Below are positions 6,427-7,513 of a DNA stretch of 7,513 nucleotides, piece after piece. The DNA is from DASSKW01 sp035690065 (GTDB taxonomy: Bacteria > Pseudomonadota > Gammaproteobacteria > Natronospirales > REEB76): assembly GCA_035690065.1 (NCBI GenBank), contig DASSKW010000070.1, forward strand, positions 1 to 7,513, read 5' to 3'. The translations under genes were made by a program, and so were the position numbers. Each line of letters starts with the position of its first letter. Positions within the stretch are counted from its first letter, which is position 1. Below the pieces are notes generated by a model. That model was given only the letters and a program-made list of their open reading frames with translations, was not told the DNA's origin and made no database searches.

Positions 6427-7353
6427 GTGTTACCGCCGGCGATCCTTTTGATGGGCCCGACTGCGACCGGCAAGACCGCGCTCGCGGTCGAACTGGTAAG
6501 ACACTTTCCGTGCGACATCATCAGTGTCGATTCGGCGATGATCTATCGTGGCATGGATATCGGCACTGCGAAACCTGCTGCCGATATCTTGCGCATCGCA
6601 CCGCATCGATTGATCGACATTCTTGATCCCGTCGAAAACTATTCGGCCGGCAGATTCCGGCGTGATGCGCTGCGTCACATGCAGGAGATTGCTGCTGCAG
6701 GCCGGATACCGTTGCTGGTCGGTGGCACCATGTTGTATTTCCATGTGTTGCAGCGCGGGATGGCGGAATTGCCGAAGGCCGATACCCGTATGCGCGCAGA
6801 ACTCGATGCACGGGCGGCACGTGACGGCTGGGCGGCCTTGCACGCGGAATTGGCACAGGTGGATCCGGTAGCAGCCGCCCGCATCCATCCGAATGACCCG
6901 CAGCGCATCCAGCGGGCTCTGGAAGTCTATGGCATGTCGGGGAAACCGCTCTCGGAACTACAACGCAGCAGCGCGGTCGAAGCGATGCCGTACCGATTAG
7001 TCAAATTCGGCCTGGCGCCGGCCGACCGGGGGTTGCTGCATATCCGAATCGCAGAGCGTTTCCGGACCATGATGGCAGCCGGTTTTCTGGACGAGGTCAG
7101 GCGATTGAGTGAAAACCGTGACCTGACCGCGCAGCATGCGTCCATGCGTTCGGTCGGTTATCGCCAGTTGCGGGAGTTTCTTGACCGGGGCGGGGCGCTG
7201 GAACTGGCCGTCGAACGTGGTATCGCAGCGACCCGCCAGTTCGCCAAGCGCCAGTTGACGCGGCTGCGGGCCGAACCAGACGTAATCTGGTACGACAGCG
7301 ACACGCCGGCACTGGCGGAACAGGTAAGCCGGGAACTGGCAAAGATGCTTTAA
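6427..7353 (+). CDS. miaA: tRNA dimethylallyltransferase MiaA
   Basis: MiaA transfers a dimethylallyl group from dimethylallyl diphosphate to N6 of adenine 37 in tRNAs that read codons starting with U, giving i6A, the substrate for MiaB. The 308 residues (E. coli has 316) align closely throughout. Landmarks are the P-loop GPTATGKT at 10-17, DSAMIYRGMDIGTAKP at 35-50 (with the Asp35 region that contacts the tRNA substrate), APHRLIDILDP at 58-68, GGTMLYF in the first half, HPNDPQRIQRALEV in the middle, and SVGYRQL and ATRQFAKRQLTRLR towards the C terminus. GTG is used as start, 1 nt after the mutL stop. The gene belongs to the same operon and lies just before hfq, as in gammaproteobacteria. Confidence 0.97.
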   Translation: MLPPAILLMGPTATGKTALAVELVRHFPCDIISVDSAMIYRGMDIGTAKPAADILRIAPHRLIDILDPVENYSAGRFRRDALRHMQEIAAAGRIPLLVGGTMLYFHVLQRGMAELPKADTRMRAELDARAARDGWAALHAELAQVDPVAAARIHPNDPQRIQRALEVYGMSGKPLSELQRSSAVEAMPYRLVKFGLAPADRGLLHIRIAERFRTMMAAGFLDEVRRLSENRDLTAQHASMRSVGYRQLREFLDRGGALELAVERGIAATRQFAKRQLTRLRAEPDVIWYDSDTPALAEQVSRELAKML

Positions 7354-7462
7354 AACCGGGAGTTTTGACCGCTGTGATACAATCCTCACTGCGTTTGAGA
7401 CACTATAACGGGCCGCCAATGAGCCCCCGAACCACCTTTCGATAACAATAAGGAGACGAGTC
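7354..7462 (+). promoter_or_regulatory. hfq leader with possible extended -10 promoter and strong ribosome binding site
   Basis: The 109-bp gap has TGATACAAT at 7375-7383, an extended -10 (TGn followed by TACAAT) that can work without a good -35; a start near 7390 is expected. No strong -35 sits 17 bp upstream, and TTGACC at 7365-7370 is too close to serve. A second AT-rich hexamer, TATAAC, lies at 7404-7409 without a partner. AAGGAG at 7450-7455 is a strong Shine-Dalgarno 7 nt before the hfq ATG. The preceding A-rich stretch from 7444 reads as three A-R-N triplets. In E. coli, hfq has several promoters of its own in addition to read-through from miaA. Confidence 0.5.
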
Positions 7463-7513
7463 ATGGCCAAAGGTCAGTCCCTTCAGGAACCGTTCCTGAA
7501 CACACTGCGCCGG
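7463..7513 (+). CDS. hfq: RNA chaperone Hfq, N-terminal fragment
   Basis: The frame opens at ATG 7463 and gives MAKGQSLQEPFLNTLRR before the window ends. This is the near-invariant N terminus of Hfq, the Sm-like hexameric ring that pairs small RNAs with mRNAs and affects mRNA stability and translation. The visible part corresponds to the N-terminal tail and first helix, including Gln8 and the following residues that line the proximal U-binding face. The strong AAGGAG before the ATG and the position directly after miaA support the call. About 17 codons are present; the Sm1 and Sm2 motifs lie beyond the edge. Confidence 0.95.
   Translation, partial: MAKGQSLQEPFLNTLRR

Noticed and set aside
5172..6521. 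Minus-strand open frames (5172-5699 and 5970-6521) antisense to mutL and the start of miaA
   Set aside because: Shadow frames of conserved genes, without a ribosome binding site or recognisable domain.
7365..7383. TTGACC and TACAAT taken as a standard -35/-10 pair
   Set aside because: Only 7 bp separate them; a working sigma70 promoter needs about 16-18. Only the extended -10 reading is kept.
7410..7426. Small hairpin GGGC/GCCC in the hfq leader
   Set aside because: A 4-bp stem with a 9-nt loop is too weak to call.
7419..7445. Possible 8-codon leader peptide (MSPRTTFR) before hfq
   Set aside because: No ribosome binding site precedes it, the residues do not suggest attenuation, and its length is expected by chance.
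1..7513. Mobile element, prophage, CRISPR, tRNA or defence genes
   Set aside because: Nearly all bases belong to identified housekeeping genes in conserved order; no repeat arrays, transposase-like frames or tRNA-like folds were seen.

Overview
The window is a compact stretch of housekeeping genes, with no sign of a mobile element, CRISPR array, RNA gene or accessory island. Protein similarity recalled from the E. coli orthologues and gene order both point to a gammaproteobacterium of moderately high GC. The order is queG, divergent from nnr-tsaE-amiB-mutL-miaA-hfq, the classic gammaproteobacterial cluster, and the Hfq start (MAKGQSLQEPFLNTLRR) is of gammaproteobacterial type. The MutL keeps a metal-binding endonuclease motif, unlike enterobacterial MutL, so this is not an enteric-type organism with MutH-dependent repair. 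The genus cannot be told from this window.

Layout. Bases 1-154 (+) hold the C-terminal tail of a protein ending in a SEC-C zinc motif. Its stop overlaps by 10 bp the end of queG, which runs on the minus strand from 1227 to 145. A 20-bp gap (1228-1247) separates queG from nnr (1248-2723, +), which overlaps tsaE (2720-3217) by an ATGA. A 124-bp AT-rich gap carries a good sigma70-type promoter for amiB (start 3342, stop 4580). A 69-bp gap with a possible hairpin leads to mutL (4650-6425), which is followed after one base by miaA (GTG 6427, stop 7353). A 109-bp leader with a possible extended -10 promoter and a strong ribosome binding site precedes hfq, cut by the window edge after 17 codons.

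Functions. QueG, TsaE and MiaA all serve tRNA anticodon-loop modification (queuosine at position 34; t6A and i6A at position 37). Nnr repairs damaged NAD(P)H. AmiB splits septal peptidoglycan. MutL coordinates mismatch repair. Hfq is the RNA chaperone for small RNAs. The products are unrelated in pathway but commonly co-transcribed in this lineage.

No previously undescribed system was found. The observations most worth checking are regulatory: a very short divergent promoter region that may give leaderless transcripts, an A-rich Hfq-like binding site over the hfq ribosome binding site, a palindrome next to the amiB promoter, and the endonuclease-competent MutL.
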